Shown here one piece after another: positions 53,324 to 60,684 of a stretch of DNA of 64,000 nucleotides. Each line of letters begins with the position of its first letter. Position 1 is the first letter of the stretch. The notes below the pieces were generated by a model. That model saw only the letters and a list, made by a program, of their open reading frames with translations. It did no database searches and was not told the origin of the DNA. This DNA comes from Acidimicrobiaceae bacterium (GTDB taxonomy: Bacteria; Actinomycetota; Acidimicrobiia; Acidimicrobiales; Ilumatobacteraceae), in assembly GCA_016722025.1 (NCBI GenBank), contig JADKGZ010000008.1, forward strand, positions 62,001 through 126,000, given 5' to 3'. A program made the position numbers and the translations under genes.

Positions 53324-54244
53324 CTATGCGGCGTCGGCGGTGGCGGCCGCGGTTGTCACGCCGGCGAGTTGGTTGAGGTAGTCGAGCGCGGCCTGTGCGC
53401 GGGCGGCGACGGTGAGCAGCACTCGCGGGTGTTCCTTGAGGACCCGCACCCAGTGCGCGAGGTAGCTGGCGTGGTCGTGGCGCGTGGCCGGCGCGATCGC
53501 TGACTGTGCGCACCAGAACGCTGCGCCGAGTTCGGCGATGAGTTCTTCGATCGCGTAGGCGTCGTCTCCGAATCGGCCGGTGAGGTCGCGGGCGAGTCTG
53601 CTGGGGTGGGCTGTCCAATGAACGTGCTCATGACAGGTCGTGGAGTAGTAGAGCGCTGGTTGCTCGAACTGGCTGAGGTGGGGTATGTGGATGCGGTCGT
53701 CGGCCGGGATGTAGCAGGCGCGGTTGCCGCCGGTGATCACGTTTGCGCCGATCGACGCGAAGTAGGTGTCGGCCGCGGCGATTCGCTCGGGTGTGTCGCG
53801 TGGCTCGTCGCGATCGGTCAGTGTCGAGTCGGCGCCGTCGACTTGTTCGGCGGCGAACACGGCGAAGACTCGCGACACCAACCGGCCGCGGGGTGGGGTC
53901 GATGTGTCGGTGTCGTCGGGTTCGTTGGTCGAGTCGTCGCGCTCGGTGGCGGGTCGGGTGGGCTTCCACAGCAGCACGTGCGTGGCACGTTCGCCGCGTC
54001 GTACTTGCGCGCCGTGTCGTTGCCATCCTCGATAGGTCGCCCATGTGCCAGACGGCCAACCGTTCGCTGCGGCGGTGAGAGCGAGCACGACAGCGTTGAG
54101 CCCGCGGTAGGGACGTGCGTCGATGCTGCGCGGTTGGGCGTTGGTGGCGATCGTGTGCCACGGCATGTGCCAGGTGTCTGCGCCGTTCTCGATGGCGGCG
54201 ATCAGGTCGTTGGTGACGTGTTCGATGAGTTCGTCGGTGTTCAA
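53324..54244 (-). CDS. ArdC-family antirestriction protein
   Basis: 306 residues. The N-terminal domain (LIEHVTNDLIAAIENGADTWHMPWHTIATNAQPRSI, then YRGLNAVVLALTAAANGWPSGTWATYRGWQRHGAQVRRGE) is the ArdC ssDNA-binding part. The C-terminal domain is zincin-like, with CHEHVHWTAHPSRL giving HExxH and a later Glu in EELIAELGAAFWCA. ArdC proteins protect incoming single-stranded plasmid DNA from restriction. The start is TTG 54244 behind AAGGAG. The leader between this gene and the MinD-like gene contains copy 1 of the structured element. Confidence 0.85.
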   Translation of the reverse strand: MNTDELIEHVTNDLIAAIENGADTWHMPWHTIATNAQPRSIDARPYRGLNAVVLALTAAANGWPSGTWATYRGWQRHGAQVRRGERATHVLLWKPTRPATERDDSTNEPDDTDTSTPPRGRLVSRVFAVFAAEQVDGADSTLTDRDEPRDTPERIAAADTYFASIGANVITGGNRACYIPADDRIHIPHLSQFEQPALYYSTTCHEHVHWTAHPSRLARDLTGRFGDDAYAIEELIAELGAAFWCAQSAIAPATRHDHASYLAHWVRVLKEHPRVLLTVAARAQAALDYLNQLAGVTTAAATADAA

Positions 54245-54285
54245 TTCGGGCTCCTTGGGTCTGTCGGCCAGCGGCGGATCGCGGG

Positions 54286-54428
54286 CTCGCCCGTACGGGC
54301 GTTGAGGCCGACCGGGGAAAGGGCGGGTGTCAATGTGTCCCGCAGCGCCGGAGTTGTTCGCCCAGGATTGACACCCGCCCGCCGGTCGGCCGACCCACTG
54401 CACCCGCCCGCAGGGCGGTCACGTCACC
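54286..54428 (-). ncRNA. structured element copy 1, candidate cis-regulatory RNA upstream of ardC
   Basis: Ordered parts on the plus strand: palindrome GCCCGTACGGGC (54289-54300); outer stem GGCCGACCGG (54306-54315) pairing with CCGGTCGGCC (54382-54391); inner stem GGGCGGGTGTCAA (54321-54333) pairing with TTGACACCCGCCC (54368-54380) around a 34-base loop; small hairpin CCGCCC-gca-GGGCGG (54404-54418); conserved TCACGTCACC. Copy 2 at 55588 keeps all parts, with a compensated base pair in the inner stem. It lies in the ardC leader, 45 bases from the TTG. Read as RNA it would be in the minus-strand transcript; a DNA-level role (oriT, ssDNA origin) is also possible. Confidence 0.65.
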
Positions 54429-54438
54429 GGCTTTGCCG

Positions 54439-54480
54439 GCCGTCTCGAACCCGTCAACGTCGACGCGGGTTCGAGACGGC
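54439..54480 (-). terminator. 15-bp perfect inverted repeat after the MinD-like gene
   Basis: GCCGTCTCGAACCCG (54439-54453) pairs exactly with CGGGTTCGAGACGGC (54466-54480) across a 12-base loop. It begins eight bases beyond the stop of the minus-strand MinD-like gene, so it is positioned as its terminator. A second hairpin CCGGC-ttt-GCCGG follows at 54427-54439. There is no T tract. Confidence 0.6.
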
Positions 54481-54487
54481 TGGTTGC

Positions 54488-55114
54488 TCAGACCGGGAGA
54501 CGGGCGATCGCGTTGGCGAGGCAGCGCGGGAGGCGGGCGGCGAGCAGTCCGGCGTCGATCGCTCGGGCGATGCCCGGGTCGTAGGGCACGCTGGTGACTG
54601 GCAAGGCGAGGGCGAGGCTCACGTCGCGTTCGGTCAAGCAGCGTTGATGCTCGGAGATCAACACGACGTGATCGGGGACGAACGGCACGCCGATCGCGCG
54701 TCGCAACGCCAGGTAGCACGGTCGTGTCACCAGCAGGCGTTGCGGACTCAGTGGGTCGAATCGGTGCAACACATCGTGATCGTTGCCGGTGTCCACGAGC
54801 ACCCGATGCCCCGCCGCGACCAGCTCACTGATCGCGCTGATCGCGTCAGCGTCGATCTGGTCGCCTGTAACGGAGACGACGCGTAGACGGTCGCATGGTT
54901 CGACGGCATTGGCGATCGCGTCGGCGAACGTGCTGGCGGGTGCCGGGTCCGAAACACCGAGGATCGCGGCGGCGTCACCGCGAGTGTCGAGCAGCAGCGT
55001 CGGTTGGTTGCTCCGTGCGGCGAGAACGGCCAGCGCTGCGGCGATGGTGGTGCATCCCTGACCACCTTTCGGGCTGGCGCACACCGTGACCTGGCGGGCC
55101 GATGTGGCGGTCAT
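54488..55114 (-). CDS. MinD/ParA-like ATPase
   Basis: 208 residues. Deviant Walker A SPKGGQGCTTIAAALAVLAA keeps the first lysine, but the second lysine of KGGxGKT is Cys. TLLLDTRGDAAAILG is the aspartate strand, and the end is LARPCYLALRRAIG-like with DHVVLISEHQRCL. It lacks the C-terminal amphipathic helix of MinD. Such proteins partition DNA or localise machines; with the adjacent HTH protein it could form a partition- or regulator-type pair for the element. ATG 55114 overlaps the stop of the upstream HTH gene (ATGA). Confidence 0.7.
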   Translation of the reverse strand: MTATSARQVTVCASPKGGQGCTTIAAALAVLAARSNQPTLLLDTRGDAAAILGVSDPAPASTFADAIANAVEPCDRLRVVSVTGDQIDADAISAISELVAAGHRVLVDTGNDHDVLHRFDPLSPQRLLVTRPCYLALRRAIGVPFVPDHVVLISEHQRCLTERDVSLALALPVTSVPYDPGIARAIDAGLLAARLPRCLANAIARLPV

Positions 55115-55512
55115 GCCGCGTGCCCGTCGACGCGGGCGACCTGATAGGGGCAGGTCGCGGCGAGGTAGGCGGGCATCCGCTCGATGTGGCGGGCGGCGAG
55201 TGCCGGGACGCGGGTGCGGACCTCGGTCCGGCCGCCGACAGTGCGGATCATCCCGAACCGTTCCAAGCGGGCGAGCGAGGCGCGCATCTGCGACGCGCCG
55301 ACGCCGAACGTGGCGGCGAGATCCTCGATCGACCAGACACGACCAGTGCCCGTCGTCAAGCATCGAGACAAACGATGCAACACGAGGCTCGAGGTCGGGC
55401 CGAGGAACGGCGGAAGGTAGATCAGCGCGTCGTCGGTGTCGGTCTGCAGCCCGTTGGCGGCAAGTGGGTCGTCCCACACAGCAAGCTGCAAGGTGGGGGT
55501 GTCGTTGGTCAT
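55111..55512 (-). CDS. winged-helix DNA-binding protein
   Basis: 133 residues. The central part, SSLVLHRLSRCLTTGTGRVWSIEDLAATFGVGASQMRASLARLERFGMIRTVGG, is a winged helix-turn-helix with a clear recognition helix and wing. The N-terminal 30 residues are acidic, and the tail (HIERMPAYLAATCPYQ) may contact a partner. It is the first gene of a two-gene operon with the MinD-like ATPase. The leader in front of it contains a 13-bp inverted repeat (55544) and copy 2 of the structured element. Confidence 0.7.
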   Translation of the reverse strand: MTNDTPTLQLAVWDDPLAANGLQTDTDDALIYLPPFLGPTSSLVLHRLSRCLTTGTGRVWSIEDLAATFGVGASQMRASLARLERFGMIRTVGGRTEVRTRVPALAARHIERMPAYLAATCPYQVARVDGHAA

Positions 55513-55543
55513 GTCGGTCTCCGTTCAGGCGGTGTGCGGGTGG

Positions 55544-55587
55544 CCTGGTCGGATCGGGCGACTTCCCCAAGTTCCGATCCGACCAGG
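55544..55587 (-). promoter_or_regulatory. 13-bp inverted repeat in the leader of the HTH/MinD operon
   Basis: CCTGGTCGGATCG (55544-55556) and CGATCCGACCAGG (55575-55587) are perfect inverted arms around 18 bases. The site lies 32 to 75 bases upstream of the minus-strand start at 55512, between that start and structured-element copy 2. It could be an operator for the encoded HTH protein or a hairpin in the leader RNA. No equivalent is seen in front of ardC. Confidence 0.5.
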
Positions 55588-55730
55588 CTCGCCCGTACGG
55601 GCGTTGAGGCCGACCGGACAAAGGGCGGCTGTCAACGCGCCGCGCAACCTCGGACCCGTGCTCACGGATTGACAGCCGCCCGCCGGTCGGCCGACCCACC
55701 GCACCCGCCCGCAGGGCGGCCACGTCACCG
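55588..55730 (-). ncRNA. structured element copy 2, upstream of the HTH/MinD operon
   Basis: It has the same order as copy 1: palindrome GCCCGTACGGGC (55591-55602), outer stem GGCCGACCGG/CCGGTCGGCC (55608-55617, 55683-55692), inner stem GGGCGGCTGTCAA/TTGACAGCCGCCC (55623-55635, 55669-55681), small hairpin CCGCCC-gca-GGGCGG (55705-55719). Compared with copy 1 the seventh inner-stem pair is C-G instead of G-C: both sides changed. The 33-base loop is almost unrelated between copies. Spacers such as GTTGA after the palindrome are identical. The 55731-56041 stretch beyond it shows no gene. Confidence 0.65.
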
Positions 55731-56041
55731 TCTGTCCCTGCTGTGTTCGCGTTGTGCTCGCGGCGAGGCGGGGCGTTGTCTCGGCTGATCGTGTTCCATC
55801 GACACGCGTGACGGCTCGGCGTTCCCACCCCATGCGTGCGCCGTCACCCTTCGCCAGGGCGAGTGAACTGGCAGCGAGCTGCGCGCGAGGCGAAGTGGCG
55901 GGCCTGCGTTGGCGGCGATGTCGGGAGGTAGCCGCAGACGATGGTTCGTCGCTCGATCGGCGAGTGCGGCGCGTCGATGTTCACCCGACGTTCACCGTCA
56001 CCGCCATTCGTGGCGACGCGTGGACTGGCACACTTTCTCGG

Positions 56042-56785
56042 GTGTTCGAGGCGTTGAGCAACTTCCGTGATGTCGGCGGTCACGTCACCGTAGACGGACG
56101 CAAGTTGCGGTCGGGGCTGGTGTACCGCAGTGACGCGCTTTGCTTCGTCACCGAGCGCGACCGTGCTCTTTTGCGTGAGACGCTACGTATCCGGACGATT
56201 GTCGACCTGCGGACATCGATGGAGCACGAGCGCATGGGACGCTACGACCTCACTGATGTCGGCGAGGTCGTACATCTCCCGGTTCTCGACGGGGCGCTGA
56301 TCAGCGAGAAGGCGCACGACGGGTCGCTCGATCTGGCCTCGATGTACCAGGCCATCGCGTTCGACCACGCTGACGAGATAGCCCTCGTGTTGACGTTGCT
56401 CGCCGACCCTGATCGATTGCCAGCGATCATCTCGTGCACGGCTGGAAAGGACCGCACCGGCATCGTTGTTGGCGTGCTGCTCGCCATGCTCAGCGTTCCC
56501 GAGGAGACCGTGCTTGCCGACTACGAACTGTCAGCAGCAGGTCTCGCCACGCTGCGCGGCCGCATCATGGCCCGCCTCATCGGCGACGGCGTTCCGAACA
56601 TCCCAGCCGCCGCGTTTGCGCTTGAGCCGGCGGCGCTGGCTCAGGTGCTCGAGGACATCAGGTTGCGCCATGGCACAGTCACCGCCTACCTCATCGCTGC
56701 GGGGGCGCCAGTCGACATCGAACAGCGGCTGGGCATCCTTCTCGACGACTCGAGCCCCGAGATCACACGCGGACTGCTCGCCTAG
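56042..56785 (+). CDS. tyrosine/serine protein phosphatase (PF13350-like)
   Basis: 247 residues from GTG 56042. The family opening SNFRDVGGHVTVDGRKLRSGLVYRSDAL is followed by IRTIVDLRT and the cysteine-based phosphatase loop SCTAGKDRTG (C, then the arginine of the P-loop), then the family's helical ending with AYLIAAGAPVD. Substrates of these bacterial phosphatases are seldom known. The frame is open 96 codons further upstream, but that part is Arg-rich and unlike the family. This is the first chromosome-like gene after the element, so the right boundary is probably between 55,731 and 56,040. Confidence 0.82.
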   Translation: MFEALSNFRDVGGHVTVDGRKLRSGLVYRSDALCFVTERDRALLRETLRIRTIVDLRTSMEHERMGRYDLTDVGEVVHLPVLDGALISEKAHDGSLDLASMYQAIAFDHADEIALVLTLLADPDRLPAIISCTAGKDRTGIVVGVLLAMLSVPEETVLADYELSAAGLATLRGRIMARLIGDGVPNIPAAAFALEPAALAQVLEDIRLRHGTVTAYLIAAGAPVDIEQRLGILLDDSSPEITRGLLA

Positions 56786-56900
56786 GTGGTGCGACGCCAG
56801 CGAGACCGTGACTCCAACCTCCAGCGGTTTCCTCCAAGGCAAGCTGCGCCGCCCGCGCTTCGACGTCGTTACCGTCGACGGCGATGTGGAGGCCTCGATG

Positions 56901-58025
56901 TCAGACGTCGAGATGACCCGAGAGAGCGGTGAGGGTGTCGATGAACTCCTCGACGATCTGGAGTACGACCCGGTCGGCGGGACGAACCGTGTTGATCGAG
57001 CCGACGACTTGTCCGACGAAGTAGGTGGCGAGTTCGTGCGCGCCCGAGCCGGGCGTCGTGGCCGACCGATTGATGCGGTTCAGCGCAGCGCCGACAAGCA
57101 GCGGTTGAAGGGGCATCGGTAGCGGCTTCGGTGAGTCCTCGCGTTCCCATTCGTCGGTCCACGGGGTGCGCAGCATTCGCGCAGGCTTGCCCGTGATCGA
57201 TCTCGAACGAACGGTGTCGCTCGACGTTGCGGCGAGAAACTTTTGTTTGACCACCGGTTCGGTTTCTGCCTCGGCGGTGGTGAGCCAGACTGATCCTGTC
57301 CAGATCCCCGCTGCCCCCAGTGCCATCGCTGCGGCCATGTGTCGCCCGGACGCGATGCCGCCCGCGGCGAGCACGGGCACGGGTGAGACGGCGTCGACGA
57401 CCTCGGGGACGAGCACCATGGTCCCTACTTCGCCGGTGTGCCCTCCCGCCTCGGAGCCTTGGGCGACGATGATGTCGGCCCCGGCTTCGGCATGCTTGAC
57501 CGCGTGCGCCGTCGTGCCGGCGAGCGCGGCGACCTTGACGTTGGCTGCACGAGCTCGGTCGATCACGTCTGCGGGAGGCGGGCCGAGTGCAGATGCGATG
57601 AGTCTGATCGGGTGTGCGAACGCGATGTCGAGCAGCGGCTCGTAGCCGGCCGGAGACACGTTCATGCTCATGCCACGCGGTCGCTCACCTTCGGGGAGAT
57701 CGGGGACACCGAAACGCTGCAGGATGTCGTCGACGAACGCCTGATGTGCGGGCGGAAGCAGTTGGCGTAGTTCGTCTCGATCGAGACCGCCTTCTGTGGC
57801 ACCAACGTACTTTTGTGGCAGCAGGAGATCGACGCCGTAGGGACGGCTTCCAACCTCGGCGTCGATCCACGCAAGATCGATCTCGAGTTGCTCCGGGCTG
57901 TGAGCAACCGCCCCGAGCACACCGAAGCCGCCGGCACGAGACACGGCGGCTACAACGTCTCGGCAGTGGCTGAAGGCGAGGATCGGAAATTCGCACCCGA
58001 GTAGTTCGGTGATCGGTGTTTTCAA
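56901..58025 (-). CDS. nitronate monooxygenase family flavoprotein
   Basis: 374 residues, TIM-barrel FMN protein of the 2-nitropropane dioxygenase family. TPITELLGCEFPILAFSHC opens the barrel. AGADIIVAQGSEAGGHTGEVGT carries the His of the active site, and VPVLAAGGIASGRHMAAAMALGAAGIWTGS is the phosphate-binding end. Members oxidise alkyl nitronates or act as enoyl reductase-like flavoproteins. The start TTG 58025 begins five bases after the stop of the hotdog gene, so the two form one transcript, divergent from the P450. Confidence 0.85.
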   Translation of the reverse strand: MKTPITELLGCEFPILAFSHCRDVVAAVSRAGGFGVLGAVAHSPEQLEIDLAWIDAEVGSRPYGVDLLLPQKYVGATEGGLDRDELRQLLPPAHQAFVDDILQRFGVPDLPEGERPRGMSMNVSPAGYEPLLDIAFAHPIRLIASALGPPPADVIDRARAANVKVAALAGTTAHAVKHAEAGADIIVAQGSEAGGHTGEVGTMVLVPEVVDAVSPVPVLAAGGIASGRHMAAAMALGAAGIWTGSVWLTTAEAETEPVVKQKFLAATSSDTVRSRSITGKPARMLRTPWTDEWEREDSPKPLPMPLQPLLVGAALNRINRSATTPGSGAHELATYFVGQVVGSINTVRPADRVVLQIVEEFIDTLTALSGHLDV

Positions 58026-58030
58026 GGTGA

Positions 58031-58462
58031 TCAGGCCTTCGGGAGAACGATGGTGACGGTGCCTTGGGCGGCGCAGACAGCCTTGTCGTTGTTGGTGATG
58101 TCGATGCGGGCGACTCCGCTGCGCTTCGTGAGCGAGATGATCTCGGCGACAGCGACGCACACTCCCGACGACACCGGTCGGAGCAGGTTGAGTTTGAACT
58201 CGGTGGTTGCCACCCAGGCGCCCTTGGGGATCACTGGGTAGAACACCACGCCGAGGCAGTGATCGACGAACGCCGAGAGGCAGCCACCGTGGAGGTTGCC
58301 GAAGGGGGTCAGGAGATCTTGTCGGGCATCCATCTCGGCCTCGAGCCGGCCGGCAGTGAGCGCAGCGTGACGGAAGTCGAGATATGTCGAGATTCCTCCG
58401 GTCGCCGTGGCAGCACCGAGCATCCGCTCGGCCGTTCGCTCGTCGAACAGTTCAAACTCCAT
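58031..58462 (-). CDS. hotdog-fold thioesterase (PaaI/YigI-like)
   Basis: 143 residues. FGNLHGGCLSAFVDHCLGVVFYP is the hotdog helix with the HGG motif and the catalytic-type acid, and TTEFKLNLLRPVSSGVCVAVAEIISLTKR is the following sheet of the PaaI thioesterase family. It would hydrolyse an acyl-CoA of the adjacent catabolic pathway. ATG 58462 lies seven bases after GGAGG and is preferred to the upstream ATG at 58507, which would overlap the operator at 58500. Confidence 0.82.
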   Translation of the reverse strand: MEFELFDERTAERMLGAATATGGISTYLDFRHAALTAGRLEAEMDARQDLLTPFGNLHGGCLSAFVDHCLGVVFYPVIPKGAWVATTEFKLNLLRPVSSGVCVAVAEIISLTKRSGVARIDITNNDKAVCAAQGTVTIVLPKA

Positions 58463-58499
58463 CAGACAACCTCCGCGATCCTCGTCTCGACTTTGTGGA

Positions 58500-58525
58500 T
58501 GAGACACTAGTAGAGTTGTGTTTCA
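58500..58525. promoter_or_regulatory. 26-bp inverted-repeat operator (putative TetR site)
   Basis: TGAGACA (58500-58506), a 12-base spacer, then TGTTTCA (58519-58525). The site lies between the divergent hotdog/NMO and P450 genes. The same architecture, TGTGACA-N12-TGTCTCA, is found at 60594 in front of the SDR operon. The TetR gene at 59840 is the obvious candidate regulator. Confidence 0.6.
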
Positions 58526-58576
58526 TCGAGCGAGTCGGACTTGCACGACCACCACCCACCACCATCGGAGCCACTC

Positions 58577-59824
58577 ATGACCGAACGCACCGCCGGCGAC
58601 TTCCCGATCTCGCCCACCACGGACTGGGGTCGCGATCTTGACATTCTCGATCCGCGGTACGTCGCCGACCCCTTCGGCGTGTGGCGCGAACTGCGCGACG
58701 GCTGCCCGGTCGCCTTCTCTGAGCGCCGTGGGCGCGCTTGGATGCCGGTCAACTACGACGACATCTCGACGGTTGCTCATGACACCGATCACTTCTCGTC
58801 GAGGCGGATCGGTGTCGTCGATCTGCCAGAGAACGAACGGGAGGGACGGCCGCTGCTGACGGCCCCGCCGATCACATCGGATCCTCCGGAACACACCTGG
58901 GCGCGACGGATCCTGCTTCCGGCATTTGCGCCGGGGCGAATTGAGACGATGACGCCGATCACCCAGAACCTTGCCCGGGAGCTGCTCGACTCGATCGCGG
59001 CCGGATGCCAGGCGGATGCGGCGCGGGACTATGCACAACACATCCCGGTGCGGGTCATCGCACACATGCTCGGCGTACCCGCTGCCGACGAGGAGATGTT
59101 CACGAACTGGGCGGTTCGCATCCTCCAGGAGGGCTTCAACGATCTTCAGAAGAGCCTCGATGCGATCATCGAGACGTTGGAGTACTTCGGCGCACGCGTG
59201 GACGAACGGGCAGCACTGCCCGCCGATCAGCGACCCGACGACCTCATCACGCTCCTGGTGGAGACCGAGATCGATGGAGAGCCGCTCGACCGGCGCCACC
59301 TACTGGGAACCTGTTTCCTCTTGCTGCTCGCGGGCATCGATACCACCTGGAGTGCGATCGGTTCGTCGTTGTGGCACCTCGCAACCCACCCGGAGGATCA
59401 GGCACGACTCCGCGCCGAACCGGACCTCATCGACTCCGCCGTGGAGGAACTCCTACGCGTCTACAGTCCGGTGACCATGGCGCGAGAGGTCATCGCCGAC
59501 GTCGATGTCGCGGGGTGCCCGATGAAGCCGGGCGACAAGGTGCTGATGTCGTTCCCGGCCGCCAACCGCGACCCGGCACAGTTCGAGAACCCCGACGAGT
59601 TCATCATCGATCGCGAGCGCAATCGTCACGTCGCGTTCGGCTCGGGTATTCATCGTTGCCTCGGGTCCAACCTGGCACGGATGGAGCTGAGGGTGGCCAT
59701 TCAGGAGTGGCTCACCCGCATCCCGACCTTCGAGCTCGCAGATCCTGCCGCGGTGACGTGGACAGGCGGTCAGGTGCGGGGACCTCGCACGATTCCTGTC
59801 CGATGGTCTGCCACCCAACCATGA
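58577..59824 (+). CDS. cytochrome P450
   Basis: 415 residues. I-helix LLAGIDTTWSAIGSSL (oxygen-activating A/GxDT), K-helix EELLRVY (ExxR), and heme loop FGSGIHRCLGSNLARMEL with the cysteine ligand, all in the usual positions of a soluble bacterial class I P450. The N-terminus has DWGRDLDILDPRYVADPFGVWRELRDGCPV. It would hydroxylate a lipid-, terpenoid- or steroid-like substrate handled by the neighbours. ATG 58577 follows CGGAG. Control by the operator at 58500 is likely. Confidence 0.92.
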   Translation: MTERTAGDFPISPTTDWGRDLDILDPRYVADPFGVWRELRDGCPVAFSERRGRAWMPVNYDDISTVAHDTDHFSSRRIGVVDLPENEREGRPLLTAPPITSDPPEHTWARRILLPAFAPGRIETMTPITQNLARELLDSIAAGCQADAARDYAQHIPVRVIAHMLGVPAADEEMFTNWAVRILQEGFNDLQKSLDAIIETLEYFGARVDERAALPADQRPDDLITLLVETEIDGEPLDRRHLLGTCFLLLLAGIDTTWSAIGSSLWHLATHPEDQARLRAEPDLIDSAVEELLRVYSPVTMAREVIADVDVAGCPMKPGDKVLMSFPAANRDPAQFENPDEFIIDRERNRHVAFGSGIHRCLGSNLARMELRVAIQEWLTRIPTFELADPAAVTWTGGQVRGPRTIPVRWSATQP

Positions 59825-59839
59825 CCTCCTCCTCGCATG

Positions 59840-60454
59840 TCATGACTTGGCGATGATCGGTGGGAGCAGGAATCGACGCAGGTAGGTGTCGAGTCCGTCG
59901 CGGCTGCGACGTTTCGGACCGCCGACGGTCAGCAGGCTGAGGATGGAACGAAGGATCCATTCTGTCGCGTCATCGATCGGTAGCCCTGGCCTGTGCTCGT
60001 CCGAATGGGCGACGAACATCGGGCGGAGAAACTCGGCCACCATCTCGAAAAGCGCGACCGAGGTGCCTTGGATGATCCCGACGCTGTTCAGGCTGTCGTC
60101 GCTCGTGAACAACAACGCAATCGTTTCGTCGCGGTGTGCGGCGCGAATCGTGACCTCGACGAACTCCAGGATCGCGCTGCCGAGATCCGGTTGAGCCTCG
60201 ACTCGCCCACGAACCCGCTCGAGGTATCGCTCGGTTGCACGCAGGATGACTCCTGACACGACAGCATCTCGCCCTGCGAAGTACCGGTACACCGTTGCCC
60301 GCGAGACACTGGCCTGCTTGGCGATGTCCTCCACGGTCGTCTTGGAGATCCCGGATCGTTCGAAACAGGCCTCAGCAGCGTCGAGCAGGCGATCCCGGGC
60401 CGTGTCGGGATCGTTCGGGGCCACGGCCCCCCATCGAAGTGATGCATTCGTCAC
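59840..60454 (-). CDS. TetR-family transcriptional regulator
   Basis: 204 residues. The N-terminal HTH (ARDRLLDAAEACFERSGISKTTVEDIAKQASVSRATVYRYFAGRDAVV) is a textbook TetR domain. The helical ligand-binding domain (residues ~65-204) includes FVEVTIRAAHRDETIALLF and the end GLDTYLRRFLLP. The GTG 60454 start gives a short leader before the HTH. It is placed head to head with the SDR operon and downstream of the P450, and probably represses both catabolic units until an acyl-CoA or steroid-like ligand binds. Confidence 0.9.
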   Translation of the reverse strand: MTNASLRWGAVAPNDPDTARDRLLDAAEACFERSGISKTTVEDIAKQASVSRATVYRYFAGRDAVVSGVILRATERYLERVRGRVEAQPDLGSAILEFVEVTIRAAHRDETIALLFTSDDSLNSVGIIQGTSVALFEMVAEFLRPMFVAHSDEHRPGLPIDDATEWILRSILSLLTVGGPKRRSRDGLDTYLRRFLLPPIIAKS

Positions 60455-60593
60455 GACTCCCAGTATGTCTCACGAGCGGGACGACTGCACAGGTTCTGGT
60501 CGGATCGCGGCCGCTCGGGCCCCGTCCGCCATCCGCCGATGCACGCGCGTACGCGAGAGCTGGATCCTTACGACTACGAATCCTCCACCGTGA

Positions 60594-60619
60594 TGTGACA
60601 TGATGTCGATGTTGTCTCA
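60594..60619. promoter_or_regulatory. 26-bp inverted-repeat operator (putative TetR site)
   Basis: TGTGACA (60594-60600), 12 bases, TGTCTCA (60613-60619). Six of seven positions match across the arms, and the layout equals that of the site at 58500. It lies between the TetR start and the SDR start, 66 bases before the latter. This supports the SDR start at 60685 over the earlier ATG at 60619. Confidence 0.6.
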
Positions 60620-60684
60620 TGCTCTCGATCACCGTCAGACGACGGCGAGCGGAGGACAGGGGATCAACGGGGACTTGGGGGTCG

